Assembly: GCF_900099975.1 (NCBI RefSeq) | Contig: NZ_FNEI01000013.1 | Location: 1-64,000, forward strand | From: Arthrobacter cupressi | Lineage (GTDB): Bacteria > Actinomycetota > Actinomycetes > Actinomycetales > Micrococcaceae | DNA: 64,000 nt | Reading direction: 5' to 3' | Shown: piece after piece, positions 42,190 to 51,637 of the stretch | How the letters are laid out: each line of letters starts with the position of its first letter | Position numbering within the stretch: the stretch's first letter is position 1 | The notes under the pieces: generated by a model | What the model was told of the DNA's origin: nothing | What the model saw: only the letters and a program-made list of their open reading frames with translations | Databases searched by the model: none | Translations under genes and position numbers: made by a program

Positions 42190-42272
42190 GCAAGGACTCC
42201 TGGGGGTTCGGCTGGTCCCCAAGGTATCAGCGCGGGGTACCGGAGCCCCGCCATGGCGCCCATACTTGGTGC

Positions 42273-43415
42273 ATGAGCGTCGAGTCCCGGCCCCAGCCGG
42301 CGGACACCGCCGGAACCACCGCTGCCCGGCCAGCAGCTGCTGCCTCTCCCCTACCGGGTGCGCCCACGGACGGACCCCTCACCCGCGAAGAACTCCACCT
42401 CGCTTCGCGCAACCATGCCCAGCCCCTGGAAATGCTCCAGTGGCCCGTGACCCCGATCGGCATGCACTACCTGCTGATCCACTTCGACATCCCCAAGCTC
42501 GATCCCACGGCCTGGCGCCTGCGCATCGGCGGTTTGGTGGAGCACCCGCGCGAATACACGCTCACCGAGCTCCGGCACCGTGAGCGGCGCACTGTTCCGG
42601 TCACCCTGGAATGCGCCGGCAACGGCCGCTCCCTGATGGAGCCGCGACCGGTCAGCCAGCCGTGGGACCGGGGCGGCTTCGGCACCGCGGAATGGACGGG
42701 AACGCCGCTCGCGCCGTTACTGCACGACGCCGGGATCCCGGCTGACGCCGTCGAACTCGTCTTCACGGGGGCGGACCGCGGGATCCAGGGCGGGATCGAA
42801 CACTCGTACGCCCGGAGCCTGAGCGTCGCCGACGCGATGTCCGGCGACGTGCTGCTGGCCTACGAGGTCAACGGCCAGCCCCTGCCGCCGCAACACGGCT
42901 ACCCGCTCCGGCTCCTGGTGCCCGGCTGGTACGGGATGACCAGCGTCAAATGGCTGAGCTCGATCGAGGCGATCGACCACGCCTTCGAGGGCTACCAGCA
43001 GACTCCGGCCTACCACCTCACCCAGTCCGCGGAGGAACTGGGCGAGCCTGTGCAGCGGATCAGGCCCCGGGCGCTGATGGTGCCGCCGGGCATTCCGGAC
43101 TTCTTCACCCGGGAACGCTTCGTCGACGCCGGACCGGTGCAGTTGCGCGGCAGGGCCTGGTCCGGGCACGGCAGCGTGGACAAGGTGGAGGTGCGCGTAG
43201 ACGGGGTCTGGGCGGAGGCTGAGCTGGAGCCTGCCGTCGGGCCGTACGCCTGGCGCGGCTGGACCTTCCCCTGGATCGCGTCCCCCGGCACGCATGAGCT
43301 GGCCTGCCGCGCCAGCGACAGCTCCGGCCTGACCCAACCCGAACAGCCCGAGTGGAACTACCAGGGCCTGGCGAACAACGCGGTCCAACGGCTCACCGTC
43401 ACGGTGCGCGGGTAG
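42273..43415 (+). CDS. Sulfite-oxidase-like molybdopterin oxidoreductase
   Basis: A 380-residue enzyme. The Moco-binding domain (about 45-250) has the molybdenum-coordinating Cys in TLECAGNGRS (about residue 113), HGYPLRLLVPGWYG and SVKWLSSIEA. The C-terminal dimerisation Mo-co domain (about 270-380) follows. There is no twin-arginine or Sec signal, so it appears cytoplasmic, and no haem domain, so its electron acceptor must be another protein. An SRPBCC gene follows 4 bp later. Substrate (sulfite or an organic sulfoxide) is not certain. Confidence 0.9.
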   Translation: MSVESRPQPADTAGTTAARPAAAASPLPGAPTDGPLTREELHLASRNHAQPLEMLQWPVTPIGMHYLLIHFDIPKLDPTAWRLRIGGLVEHPREYTLTELRHRERRTVPVTLECAGNGRSLMEPRPVSQPWDRGGFGTAEWTGTPLAPLLHDAGIPADAVELVFTGADRGIQGGIEHSYARSLSVADAMSGDVLLAYEVNGQPLPPQHGYPLRLLVPGWYGMTSVKWLSSIEAIDHAFEGYQQTPAYHLTQSAEELGEPVQRIRPRALMVPPGIPDFFTRERFVDAGPVQLRGRAWSGHGSVDKVEVRVDGVWAEAELEPAVGPYAWRGWTFPWIASPGTHELACRASDSSGLTQPEQPEWNYQGLANNAVQRLTVTVRG

Positions 43416-43419
43416 CTCC

Positions 43420-43992
43420 ATGACTGCCGCCCGGGGTGCCTCCAACGAGTACAGATTCCTCACCGTTTGGCGCGTGGCGGGGACACCCCGGGAAGTGGTC
43501 GACATCCTGGGCGACGCCGGGACGCTGGCCCGCTGGTGGCCCTCGGTGTACCTGCGCGTGACGCCCTTGGACCCCGGCAACCCGGACGGCACGGACAAGA
43601 GCTTCATGCTGCATACCAAGGGCTGGCTGCCCTATACCCTGCGGTGGAAACTCACCGTCACCGAACCCATCACCGAGCACGGCTTCGCCCTGACCGCCAC
43701 CGGCGACCTGAGCGGCACCGGCCGGTGGACGTTCGAACAGGACGGACCAGAAACCGTCATCAGTTACGACTGGCGGGTGACCGCTTCGAAGCCTTTGATC
43801 CGGCGCCTGGGTTTCCTGTTCAAGCCCGCGTTCGCGGCGAACCACCGCTGGGCGATGGCCCGCGGGCAGGAAAGTTTGGCCCTGGAACTCCGGCGGCGCA
43901 GGCCCGGCTCGAACAAGACCAGGATTCCGCCTCCCCCGCAGCCCACCTTTGCGGGCAAGTACCGCTGGCCGCGGAGCACCACCCATGCCTGA
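43420..43992 (+). CDS. SRPBCC-family (polyketide cyclase/START-like) protein
   Basis: A 190-residue protein with a helix-grip fold: FLTVWRVAGTPREVVDILGD, then WWPSVYLRVTPLDPG and the C-terminal helix FAANHRWAMARGQESLALELRRR. It binds a hydrophobic ligand in a central cavity. The extra ~25-residue basic, Pro-rich tail is unusual. It starts 4 bp after the molybdoenzyme gene and is probably co-translated with it. Role unknown. Confidence 0.85.
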   Translation: MTAARGASNEYRFLTVWRVAGTPREVVDILGDAGTLARWWPSVYLRVTPLDPGNPDGTDKSFMLHTKGWLPYTLRWKLTVTEPITEHGFALTATGDLSGTGRWTFEQDGPETVISYDWRVTASKPLIRRLGFLFKPAFAANHRWAMARGQESLALELRRRRPGSNKTRIPPPPQPTFAGKYRWPRSTTHA

Positions 43993-44210
43993 GCTTGCCC
44001 GGCAGGCTTCCGCAGTCCCGCCGCCCGGGGCCGCGGACGTTGATTCAGCAGCAGACAACGGCCACGGTCCGGCGCCCCCATCCAGGGTTTCGCTGCGCAC
44101 GTGTGACGCCTGCGCAACGAAAGTCCGCGTGGATGCGCACGACTGAACCCAGCCCGGCCACACTGTAGAATCGACGGGTCATATTGAAGCCGCCAGACAG
44201 GGAGGACCAC

Positions 44211-44858
44211 GTGCCCACTGCTGCCACGGCATCCTCCCGGACCGTTCCCGGCAAGGCTCCATTCCACGTCCTGCGCTCGGGCGTCCTGGCGCTGGCAGTG
44301 CTGTCCCTTGCAGCCGGCGCCCACGTGATCGCCGGCGGCGTCCTGCCGGCCCTGCCGATCCTGCTGGGAATCCTGGCCCTCACCGGGCTCGCCACCACCC
44401 TCGCCACCCGCTTCAAACTCGGCTTCCCGGCCTTCGGAGCCCTGCTGGGCGGCGGCCAGGTGGTGTTGCACGAAGCCTTCACAGCCCTCGGCCCCGTCAC
44501 CTCGGCCAGCCCCGCCATTGAGGCAGCACATGTGCACCACACTGCGCAATTGCCGGTGGTCGGCGACACGGCACAGCACCTGCACGGCCTGGACACCTCG
44601 CTGGGCTGGTTCATGCTGGCCGGCCACGTCCTCGCGACCGCCGCCTCGGCGCTGCTGTTTGCCAAGGGCGAGCAGGCCCTGTGGCAGCTGGCCGCGTGGC
44701 TCCGCCCGCTGTGGCGCGTCCTCGCGCCCCTCTTCCTGCCCGACGCCGGCACGCGCCCGGCGCCGGCACGCGGATCTTCGGCGTTCGTCCCCCGCCCCTG
44801 GCGGAACCTCAGGCAGGACAGCAGACGCGGCCCGCCCGCCGTCGTCGTCCTCTCCTGA
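44211..44858 (+). CDS. Membrane protein with His-rich loop, beside a YcnI gene
   Basis: A 215-residue protein with four to five hydrophobic helices between residues 20 and 160. A His-rich extracytoplasmic loop (EAAHVHHTAQ, then AQHLHGLD) is suited to metal binding, and the C-terminus is basic and Pro/Arg-rich. GTG start with AGGGAGG 5 nt upstream. A -10-like TAGAAT lies at 44165-44170. The next gene, YcnI, is a copper-binding family, so this is a candidate copper-handling membrane partner. Confidence 0.75.
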   Translation: MPTAATASSRTVPGKAPFHVLRSGVLALAVLSLAAGAHVIAGGVLPALPILLGILALTGLATTLATRFKLGFPAFGALLGGGQVVLHEAFTALGPVTSASPAIEAAHVHHTAQLPVVGDTAQHLHGLDTSLGWFMLAGHVLATAASALLFAKGEQALWQLAAWLRPLWRVLAPLFLPDAGTRPAPARGSSAFVPRPWRNLRQDSRRGPPAVVVLS

Positions 44859-44937
44859 CTCCGCCCGGCACCCCCTTTCACGGTGACGGGCACTCCCCCG
44901 TATTTCGGCGCATCCGCGCATCCTGAAAGGCACAACC

Positions 44938-45678
44938 ATGACCACTTCCGTACTTCGCCGCACCCTCTCCGCCGCCGCAGTTGCCGGCGGCACCGCCGTC
45001 CTGATGCTCGCCGGCATGCAGGGCGCCTCTGCCCACGTCTCGGTGAACCCGGACAAGACCGCCGCAGACTCCTACGCACTGCTGACCTTCGGCATCCCGC
45101 ACGGCTGCGACACCTCCGGCACCACCAAGGTGACCATCACCCTGCCGCAGGAACTGAACGACGCCCAGCCCACGGTGAACCCGAACTGGACGGTCGAGAA
45201 GGTCACGGAGACACTCGCGGAGCCCCGGAAGCAGGCGGACGGCACCTCGATCACCAAGCGCACCAGCAAGATCGTGTACACGGCCAAGGCCCCGCTGGAT
45301 CCGCACCTGCGCGACGCGCTGGTCCTCTCCGTGAAGCTTCCCGACACCGCAGGCAAGACCCTCTACTTCCCCACCCTGCAGAACTGCGTCAAGGGCCAGA
45401 CCGACTGGAAGGAACTGCCCAAGGAGGGCCAGGACCCGCACAGCCTGGAGGCCCCGGCGCCGTCGTTCACGGTCACCGCGGCGGCCGGGCACGGTGACCA
45501 CGGCGCTGCTGCAGCTTCGGGCGCAGAAGCCGAGCAGGCAGCCTCTGTGTCCGGTTCGTCCGACTCCGGTTCGTCCGCTGGCGGCGCGGACGCCCGCAGT
45601 TGGGCCGGGCTGGTTGCCGGGCTGGCCGGGCTGGGGCTGGGCGGCGCCGCGTTCTTCCGGAAGAAGAAGTCGGCCTGA
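44938..45678 (+). CDS. YcnI-family (DUF1775) copper-binding envelope protein
   Basis: A 246-residue exported protein. A Sec signal peptide (cleavage after GASA) leaves His as the first mature residue, HVSVNPDKT, which with a conserved Trp (PNWTVEKV) forms the known YcnI copper-binding site. The DUF1775 domain covers about 33-180. A Ser/Ala/Gly-rich linker and a C-terminal helix followed by RKKK make it membrane- or wall-anchored. It probably chaperones copper for uptake or cuproenzyme assembly with the upstream membrane protein. Confidence 0.92.
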   Translation: MTTSVLRRTLSAAAVAGGTAVLMLAGMQGASAHVSVNPDKTAADSYALLTFGIPHGCDTSGTTKVTITLPQELNDAQPTVNPNWTVEKVTETLAEPRKQADGTSITKRTSKIVYTAKAPLDPHLRDALVLSVKLPDTAGKTLYFPTLQNCVKGQTDWKELPKEGQDPHSLEAPAPSFTVTAAAGHGDHGAAAASGAEAEQAASVSGSSDSGSSAGGADARSWAGLVAGLAGLGLGGAAFFRKKKSA

Positions 45679-45776
45679 CTGAAATAGCCCGTCTTTCGCC
45701 TCCCGAAGCCGAAAAACAAGGACCAGGTCGCGGTTAGGCAGGCAAAAGGTGGGCCACTTCGGTCACGCCTGCAAGG

Positions 45777-45809
45777 ATGGCGCCCGGAACATCACGATCC
45801 GGGCGCCAT
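45777..45809 (+). terminator. Stem-loop after the YcnI gene
   Basis: ATGGCGCCCGGA (45777-45788) pairs with TCCGGGCGCCAT (45798-45809), followed by TTT. Confidence 0.75.
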
Positions 45810-45869
45810 TTCCGTGCCCGCAGCCGTGGCGTGGTTGACTCAGGCAATTGCCGCCGCAAGGCTGGGCGC

Positions 45870-46499
45870 ATGACTACTGCGCGTGCCACGAAGGCCTTCC
45901 TGTTCACGACGGCGGCAGCCACGCTCCTGATGTTGGCCGGGTGCGGGCAGGGCCAGAACCCAAGCTCCGCCACCTCCTCGACCACGACCCCGAGCACCTC
46001 GCAGAGCCCCTCGGACAACAGCCCCTCCGGACCGGCCAGCGCCACAGGCTCGGCTTCGGGAAGCGCCTCCGCCACGGCAGCCACTCTGTGCAAGTCCACC
46101 TCGCTCACCCCGAGCGTTGATTCGACAGGCGGCGGCGCAGCGGGCAGCGTCTACCAGAAGCTCATCCTGACCAACTCCGGCACCACCCCCTGCATCCTCA
46201 AGGGCTACCCCGGCGTCTCCCTGGTCACCGGGCCCACCGCCGGCCCGATCGGGGCACCCGCCGACCGCGACACCACCAAGGCCCCGGTGGAGCTCCTGCT
46301 GCAGCCGGGCGAGTCGGGCGCCGCCGTGCTCCGCTACACCCAGGCCGGCCTCTACCCCGACTGCACGCACGCCGCGGCTGCCGGGTTCCGGATCTACCCG
46401 CCCGAGGACACGGGATCCGTGTTCATCGCGCAGCAGCACGAGGCCTGCAGCAACGCCAGCGTCAAGCTGCTGACCATCCAGGCGTTCCAGGCGAACTAG
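45870..46499 (+). CDS. DUF4232-type lipoprotein
   Basis: A 209-residue lipoprotein. The lipobox LMLAGC is at about residue 20-25, then a Ser/Thr/Pro-rich linker (about 30-72), and a beta-sandwich domain (about 73-209) with DUF4232 features: four cysteines (LCKST, TPCILKGYPGVSLV, PDCTHAA, EACSNAS). It is attached outside the membrane. Function unknown. ATG at 45870 gives a proper signal peptide. Confidence 0.87.
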   Translation: MTTARATKAFLFTTAAATLLMLAGCGQGQNPSSATSSTTTPSTSQSPSDNSPSGPASATGSASGSASATAATLCKSTSLTPSVDSTGGGAAGSVYQKLILTNSGTTPCILKGYPGVSLVTGPTAGPIGAPADRDTTKAPVELLLQPGESGAAVLRYTQAGLYPDCTHAAAAGFRIYPPEDTGSVFIAQQHEACSNASVKLLTIQAFQAN

Positions 46500-46541
46500 C
46501 GGCCGCTCTATCTTGTCGGCCCCTTGCGGCATGATGGAGAA

Positions 46542-49500
46542 ATGCAGGAGCAGTTCGGAGGGGACCGGCACGGCGGGAACCAGCACGGCGGCGTGATGGC
46601 GGCGTTCAGCCGCGCCACCCGTGAGTGGTTCCTTGGCGCGTTCACTGCCCCGACCCCCGCGCAGGACGGCGCCTGGCGTGCCATTTCCTCGGGTGCCCAA
46701 GCCCTGGTGGTCGCGCCCACGGGCTCGGGCAAAACCCTCGCCGCGTTCCTGTGGGCACTGGACAGGCTGCTGGCGCCCGCCGCTGCCCCGGTGCAGGACG
46801 CCCCGCAGGAAGACGAGACGCCGCCAAAAGGAAAGCCGAAGCGCGGCACCCGCGTCCTGTACATTTCCCCGCTCAAGGCCCTGGGCGTGGACGTCGAACG
46901 AAACCTCCGTTCGCCCCTGATCGGCATCACCCAGACTGCCAAACGCCTGGGCCTGCCGGCGCCGATCGTGAGCGTCGGGGTCCGTTCGGGGGATACGACG
47001 GCGGCCGAGCGCCGCACGCTGCTCAGCCACCCGCCGGACATCCTCATCACCACGCCCGAATCCCTGTTCCTGATGCTCACCTCGCGGGCACGGGAAACCC
47101 TGATGGATGTGGACACCGTGATTGTGGACGAGGTCCACGCCGTGGCCGGTACCAAGCGCGGGGCACACCTCGCTGTGTCCCTGGAGCGGCTCGACGCCCT
47201 GCTTCCCAAACCCGCCCAGCGGATCGGGCTGTCCGCCACCGTGGAGCCGCGGGAGCTGGTGGCCCAGTTCCTGTCGTCCTCCGCGCCGGTGGAAATCGTG
47301 GCCCCGGCGTTCACCAAGAACTGGAAGCTCGCCGTCAGTGTTCCTGTGGAGGACATGTCGGACCTCGCGGGCGCGGCCGGCGCCTTCGATTCCGGTCCGG
47401 CGTCCGGGCTGCAGCCGCAGGCCTCCATCTGGCCGCATGTTGAGGAGAAGATCGTTGACCTGGTCCTTTCCCGGCAGTCCACCATCGTCTTCGCCAACTC
47501 CCGGCGCCTGGCCGAGCGGCTCACGGCCCGGCTGAACGAGATCCACGCGGAGCGCCAGCTCATGCCCGTGGACGTGTTTTCCGATGCCGGCAGTTTCTCC
47601 GGTGCGGGCGGGTACGCGCCGGACTTCGGGGAGCCGCCCGGGACGCCGCCGCTGCAACCGCCGCTGCAACCGCCGGGGACGCCGCCGCTGCCCGGCACGT
47701 CCACCGCCACCCCGGCGCACATGATGGCCCAGGCCGGCAGCACCCAGGGCGCGGATCCTGTGCTGGCCCGGGCGCACCACGGCTCCGTGTCCAAGGACCA
47801 GCGGGCCATGATCGAGGACGACCTGAAATCGGGCCGCCTGCGCTGCGTCGTAGCCACGTCGTCCCTGGAGCTGGGCATCGACATGGGCGCAGTGGACCTG
47901 GTGATCCAGGTGGAGTCGCCGCCGTCGGTGGCCAGCGGGCTGCAGCGCGTGGGCCGGGCCGGGCACCAGGTGGGCGAGATCTCCGAAGGCGTGCTGTTCC
48001 CGAAACACCGGGCGGACCTCGTCCACACCACGGTCACCGTGGAACGGATGCTCGGCGGCAAGATCGAACGGCTGCACATCCCCGCGAACCCGCTGGACAT
48101 CCTCGCCCAGCAGACCGTCGCCGCCGCCGCGCTGGGGAGCATCGACGTCGAGGACTGGTTTGCCACGGTGCGGCGCTCGGCGCCGTTCGCCACGCTGCCG
48201 CGCTCCGCCTTCGAGGCCACCCTGGACCTGCTCTCGGGCAGGTACCCGTCGGACGAGTTCGCCGAGCTGCGCCCGCGCATCATCTGGGACCGCAACGCGG
48301 GCACCATCGAAGGACGCCCCGGCGCCCAGCGGCTCGCCGTCACCTCCGGCGGCACCATCCCGGACCGCGGCCTCTTCGGCGTGTACATCATCGGTACGGA
48401 AAACGAAGGAACCGGCGGCTCGGGTTCAGGGTCCGGGCAGGAGCCGGGAACGGCGTCGAAAGCTCCCAAGGGCGGGCGCCGCGTGGGCGAGCTGGACGAG
48501 GAAATGGTCTACGAATCCCGCGTGGGCGACATCTTCGCCCTCGGAGCCACCAGTTGGAAGATCGAGGACATCACGCACGACCGTGTGCTGGTCTCCCCCG
48601 CGTTCGGCCAGCCCGGGAAGCTGCCGTTCTGGAAGGGCGATTCCCTGGGCAGGCCGGTGGACCTCGGCAGGGCGCTGGGTGCCTTCGTCCGGGAACTTTC
48701 CGCATCCGATCCCGCCCCGGCGCTGGAGCGCTGCAAGGCCAGCGGCCTGGACGACTTCGCCGCCGGCAACCTGCTCCAGTACCTGCGGGAGCAGCAGGAG
48801 GCCACCGAAGTGGTCCCGAACGACCGCACGCTGGTGGTCGAACGCTTCCATGACGAACTGGGCGACTGGCGGGTGGTGCTGCACAGCCCCTTCGGCATGC
48901 CGGTGCACGCGCCGTGGGCCCTCGCCGTCGGGCAGCGGCTGCAGCAGCGCTACGGCCTGGACGGTTCCGCCATGGCCGCCGACGACGGCATCGTGCTCCG
49001 GGTGCCGATGATGGAGGACGAACCGCCGGGCGCGGAGCTGTTCCTCTTCGAACCGGACGAGCTTGAGCAGATCGTGACGGCGGAGGTGGGCGGCAGCGCC
49101 CTGTTCGCCTCGCGTTTCCGCGAGTGCGCCGCGAGGGCGCTGCTGCTCCCACGGCAGAACCCGGCCAAACGGCAGCCGCTGTGGCAGCAACGGCAGCGGT
49201 CAGCCCAGCTGCTGGACGTGGCGAAGAAGTACCCCCAGTTCCCCGTGGTGCTCGAAACCGTGCGCGAATGCCTGCAGGACGTCTACGACCTCCCGGCACT
49301 GAAGGACATCGCCGGAGCCATCGAGCGCCGGGAGCTGCGCCTGGTGCAGACCACCACCCAGCAGCCCTCGCCCTTCGCGAAGTCGCTGCTCTTCGGTTAC
49401 GTGGCCCAGTACCTGTACGAGGGCGACTCCCCGCTGGCCGAGCGGCGCGCCGCCGCCCTGGCCCTCGATTCGACCCTGCTCAACGAACTGCTGGGCCGGG

Positions 49501-51608
49501 TGGAACTGCGCGAACTACTCGACCCCAAGGTCATCGAAAGCACCGAACTGGAACTGCAGCGTCTCGCCCCGGACCGCCGCGTCCGCGGTGTTGAAGGGGT
49601 CGCGGACCTGCTGCGGCTGCTCGGGCCGCTGGACACGGCGGAGGTGGCGGCGCGCCTCGAGGACGCCGGTTCTGCCGGGACAGTTGCAGACGTGCGTTCC
49701 CTGGAGGTGGCCGCATCGCATCTTGCCGCCCTGCGCAAGGCAAACCGTACGCTGACCGTGGCGCTGGGCGGGGTGGAACGCCACGCGGCCATCGAGGACG
49801 CGGCCCGGCTCCGGGATGCCGTGGGCGTTCCCCTGCCGATGGGTGTGCCGCTGGCTTTCCTTGAGCCGGTGGCCGATCCCCTGGGCGACCTCGTGTCACG
49901 TTACGCGAGGACCCACGGCCCGTTCACCGCGGAAGAGGCCGCCGCGCGCCTTGGGCTTGGGCCCGCCGTCGTACGCACCGCCCTGAAACGGCTGGCCGCC
50001 GACGGCCGCGTGGTGGAAGGCGAGTTCAGGCCGCACCCGGTGGCCGCCGAACCTGCGGGAACTCCCGGCCCGGGGGCCGCAGAAATGCCCGACGGCGGCG
50101 CCTCGCCGGAAGCTGCCGGCACCCCTGCGGCGTCCCTGCTTCCGCCGCCCGCCAGCGAATGGTGCGACGCGGACGTGCTCCGCAAGCTTCGGCGTCGTTC
50201 CCTGGCGGCGTTGCGGGCCGAGGTCGAGCCCGTGGAGGCCGCCGCGTACGGCCGCTTCCTGCCCGACTGGCAGAACGTACGCCAGCCCGGCAGGTCCCGC
50301 GCCGGCACGGCGTTGCGCGGCCTGGACGGCATCATGACGGCGGTGGACCAGCTTTCCGGTGTGCCCGTTCCGGCGTCGGCGTGGGAGCCGCTGGTGCTGG
50401 CCAGCCGGGTGTCCGACTACCAGCCGGCCATGCTGGACGAACTCATGGCAGCCGGCGAACTCCTCTGGTCGGGGGCCGGTTCGCTGCCCGGCAACGATGG
50501 CTGGGTCAGCCTGCACGTTGCCGATTCCGCCGAGCTGACGCTGAGCCCGGACCCCGAGTTCGAGCCGGCGGATGCGCAGCTGCGCCTTCTCGGGCACCTG
50601 CGCGACGGCGGCGGGGCGTACTTCTTCCGCCAGCTCACGGACGTCGCGGGTGGCATGGACGCGGTGCTCAGCGATGACGCCGTGGTGGCTGCGCTGTGGG
50701 ACCTGGTGTGGGCCGGGCGCATCACCGGCGACACCTTCGCGCCGGTGCGGGCCCTGATCGCCGGCGGCCGGACGGCCCACAAGCAGGTCGCGCGGCCGCC
50801 CCGGGCCCGTTCGCTGCGGCTGGGCCGGATCGGCCGCGCCCACGGCATCGGTGCGGGCGGCGGCTTTGCGTCGCCCGGCCTGACCGGCGGCCGCTACGGG
50901 TCGCTCTCCGGAGCGGCAGCGGCAACGCCGCCCTTGGCCGTCGGGCGCTGGTCCGCCCTCCCAGTCCCGGACCTCGACCCCACCCTGCACGCACGCGGCA
51001 CCGCCGAACTCCTGCTGGACCGCTACGGCGTGGTCACCCGCGGCTCGGTGATGGCGGAGAACATCCTGGGCGGCTTCGGGCTGATGTACAAGGTGCTGGC
51101 CCGGCTGGAGGAAGCCGGCCGCTGCCGCCGCGGGTACTTCATCGAGCACCTCGGAGCGGCCCAGTTCGCCGTTCCCGCCACGGTGGACCGGCTGCGCTCC
51201 TTCGCCGAGGACGCCCGCGCGGAGAAGCAGGAACCGTCCGCATTGGCCCTGGCCGCCACCGATCCCGCCAACCCTTACGGCGCCGCCCTGCCGTGGCCCG
51301 CCCTGTCCGCCGACGCCGCGTCCGGGCACCGCCCGGGCAGGAAGGCCGGGGCACTGGTGGTGATGGTCGACGGCGCGCTGGCACTGTACGTGGAACGCGG
51401 CGGCAAGACGCTGCTTACCTTCAGCCATGACGACGGCGTGCTGGCGGCTGCCGCTGCGGCGCTGGTGGACGTGGTGCGCCGCGGCGCCGTGGACAGGCTC
51501 TTCATGGAAAAGGCCAACGGCCAGGACCTCTTGGGAACGCCCATCGCCGAGGCCCTGGCCGCGGCCGGCGCCTATTCCACGCCGAAAGGCCTGAGGATCC
51601 GTGCCTGA
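46542..51608 (+). CDS. lhr: Lhr-family large ATP-dependent DNA helicase
   Basis: A ~1688-residue DNA repair helicase. Walker A APTGSGKT is at about residue 58-65 and the DEVH box VDEVHAVAG at about 195. Helicase C follows with QRVGRAGHQVG (about 470), then the Lhr winged helix and a very long C-terminal extension typical of actinobacterial Lhr. A 30-residue Pro/Gly/Leu repeat (PPLQPP) at about residue 365-390 and a Gly/Ser stretch near 630 are linkers inserted in conserved regions. Actinobacterial Lhr unwinds 3'-5' on DNA or RNA:DNA. The nei gene follows 29 bp later, the same pairing as in mycobacteria. Confidence 0.95.
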   Translation: MQEQFGGDRHGGNQHGGVMAAFSRATREWFLGAFTAPTPAQDGAWRAISSGAQALVVAPTGSGKTLAAFLWALDRLLAPAAAPVQDAPQEDETPPKGKPKRGTRVLYISPLKALGVDVERNLRSPLIGITQTAKRLGLPAPIVSVGVRSGDTTAAERRTLLSHPPDILITTPESLFLMLTSRARETLMDVDTVIVDEVHAVAGTKRGAHLAVSLERLDALLPKPAQRIGLSATVEPRELVAQFLSSSAPVEIVAPAFTKNWKLAVSVPVEDMSDLAGAAGAFDSGPASGLQPQASIWPHVEEKIVDLVLSRQSTIVFANSRRLAERLTARLNEIHAERQLMPVDVFSDAGSFSGAGGYAPDFGEPPGTPPLQPPLQPPGTPPLPGTSTATPAHMMAQAGSTQGADPVLARAHHGSVSKDQRAMIEDDLKSGRLRCVVATSSLELGIDMGAVDLVIQVESPPSVASGLQRVGRAGHQVGEISEGVLFPKHRADLVHTTVTVERMLGGKIERLHIPANPLDILAQQTVAAAALGSIDVEDWFATVRRSAPFATLPRSAFEATLDLLSGRYPSDEFAELRPRIIWDRNAGTIEGRPGAQRLAVTSGGTIPDRGLFGVYIIGTENEGTGGSGSGSGQEPGTASKAPKGGRRVGELDEEMVYESRVGDIFALGATSWKIEDITHDRVLVSPAFGQPGKLPFWKGDSLGRPVDLGRALGAFVRELSASDPAPALERCKASGLDDFAAGNLLQYLREQQEATEVVPNDRTLVVERFHDELGDWRVVLHSPFGMPVHAPWALAVGQRLQQRYGLDGSAMAADDGIVLRVPMMEDEPPGAELFLFEPDELEQIVTAEVGGSALFASRFRECAARALLLPRQNPAKRQPLWQQRQRSAQLLDVAKKYPQFPVVLETVRECLQDVYDLPALKDIAGAIERRELRLVQTTTQQPSPFAKSLLFGYVAQYLYEGDSPLAERRAAALALDSTLLNELLGRVELRELLDPKVIESTELELQRLAPDRRVRGVEGVADLLRLLGPLDTAEVAARLEDAGSAGTVADVRSLEVAASHLAALRKANRTLTVALGGVERHAAIEDAARLRDAVGVPLPMGVPLAFLEPVADPLGDLVSRYARTHGPFTAEEAAARLGLGPAVVRTALKRLAADGRVVEGEFRPHPVAAEPAGTPGPGAAEMPDGGASPEAAGTPAASLLPPPASEWCDADVLRKLRRRSLAALRAEVEPVEAAAYGRFLPDWQNVRQPGRSRAGTALRGLDGIMTAVDQLSGVPVPASAWEPLVLASRVSDYQPAMLDELMAAGELLWSGAGSLPGNDGWVSLHVADSAELTLSPDPEFEPADAQLRLLGHLRDGGGAYFFRQLTDVAGGMDAVLSDDAVVAALWDLVWAGRITGDTFAPVRALIAGGRTAHKQVARPPRARSLRLGRIGRAHGIGAGGGFASPGLTGGRYGSLSGAAAATPPLAVGRWSALPVPDLDPTLHARGTAELLLDRYGVVTRGSVMAENILGGFGLMYKVLARLEEAGRCRRGYFIEHLGAAQFAVPATVDRLRSFAEDARAEKQEPSALALAATDPANPYGAALPWPALSADAASGHRPGRKAGALVVMVDGALALYVERGGKTLLTFSHDDGVLAAAAAALVDVVRRGAVDRLFMEKANGQDLLGTPIAEALAAAGAYSTPKGLRIRA

Positions 51609-51637
51609 AACAAACACCGAAGCCGTGGAGGGCGGCC

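Noticed and set aside
43985..44146. A 53-residue frame with CDAC after the SRPBCC gene
   Set aside because: No ribosome site and it overlaps the preceding stop; the Cys pair alone is weak evidence.
45840..48077. A 745-codon minus-strand frame opposite the lipoprotein and lhr
   Set aside because: Shadow of high-GC coding; the composition is Arg/Gly/His-rich without a fold, and lhr is unmistakable on the plus strand.
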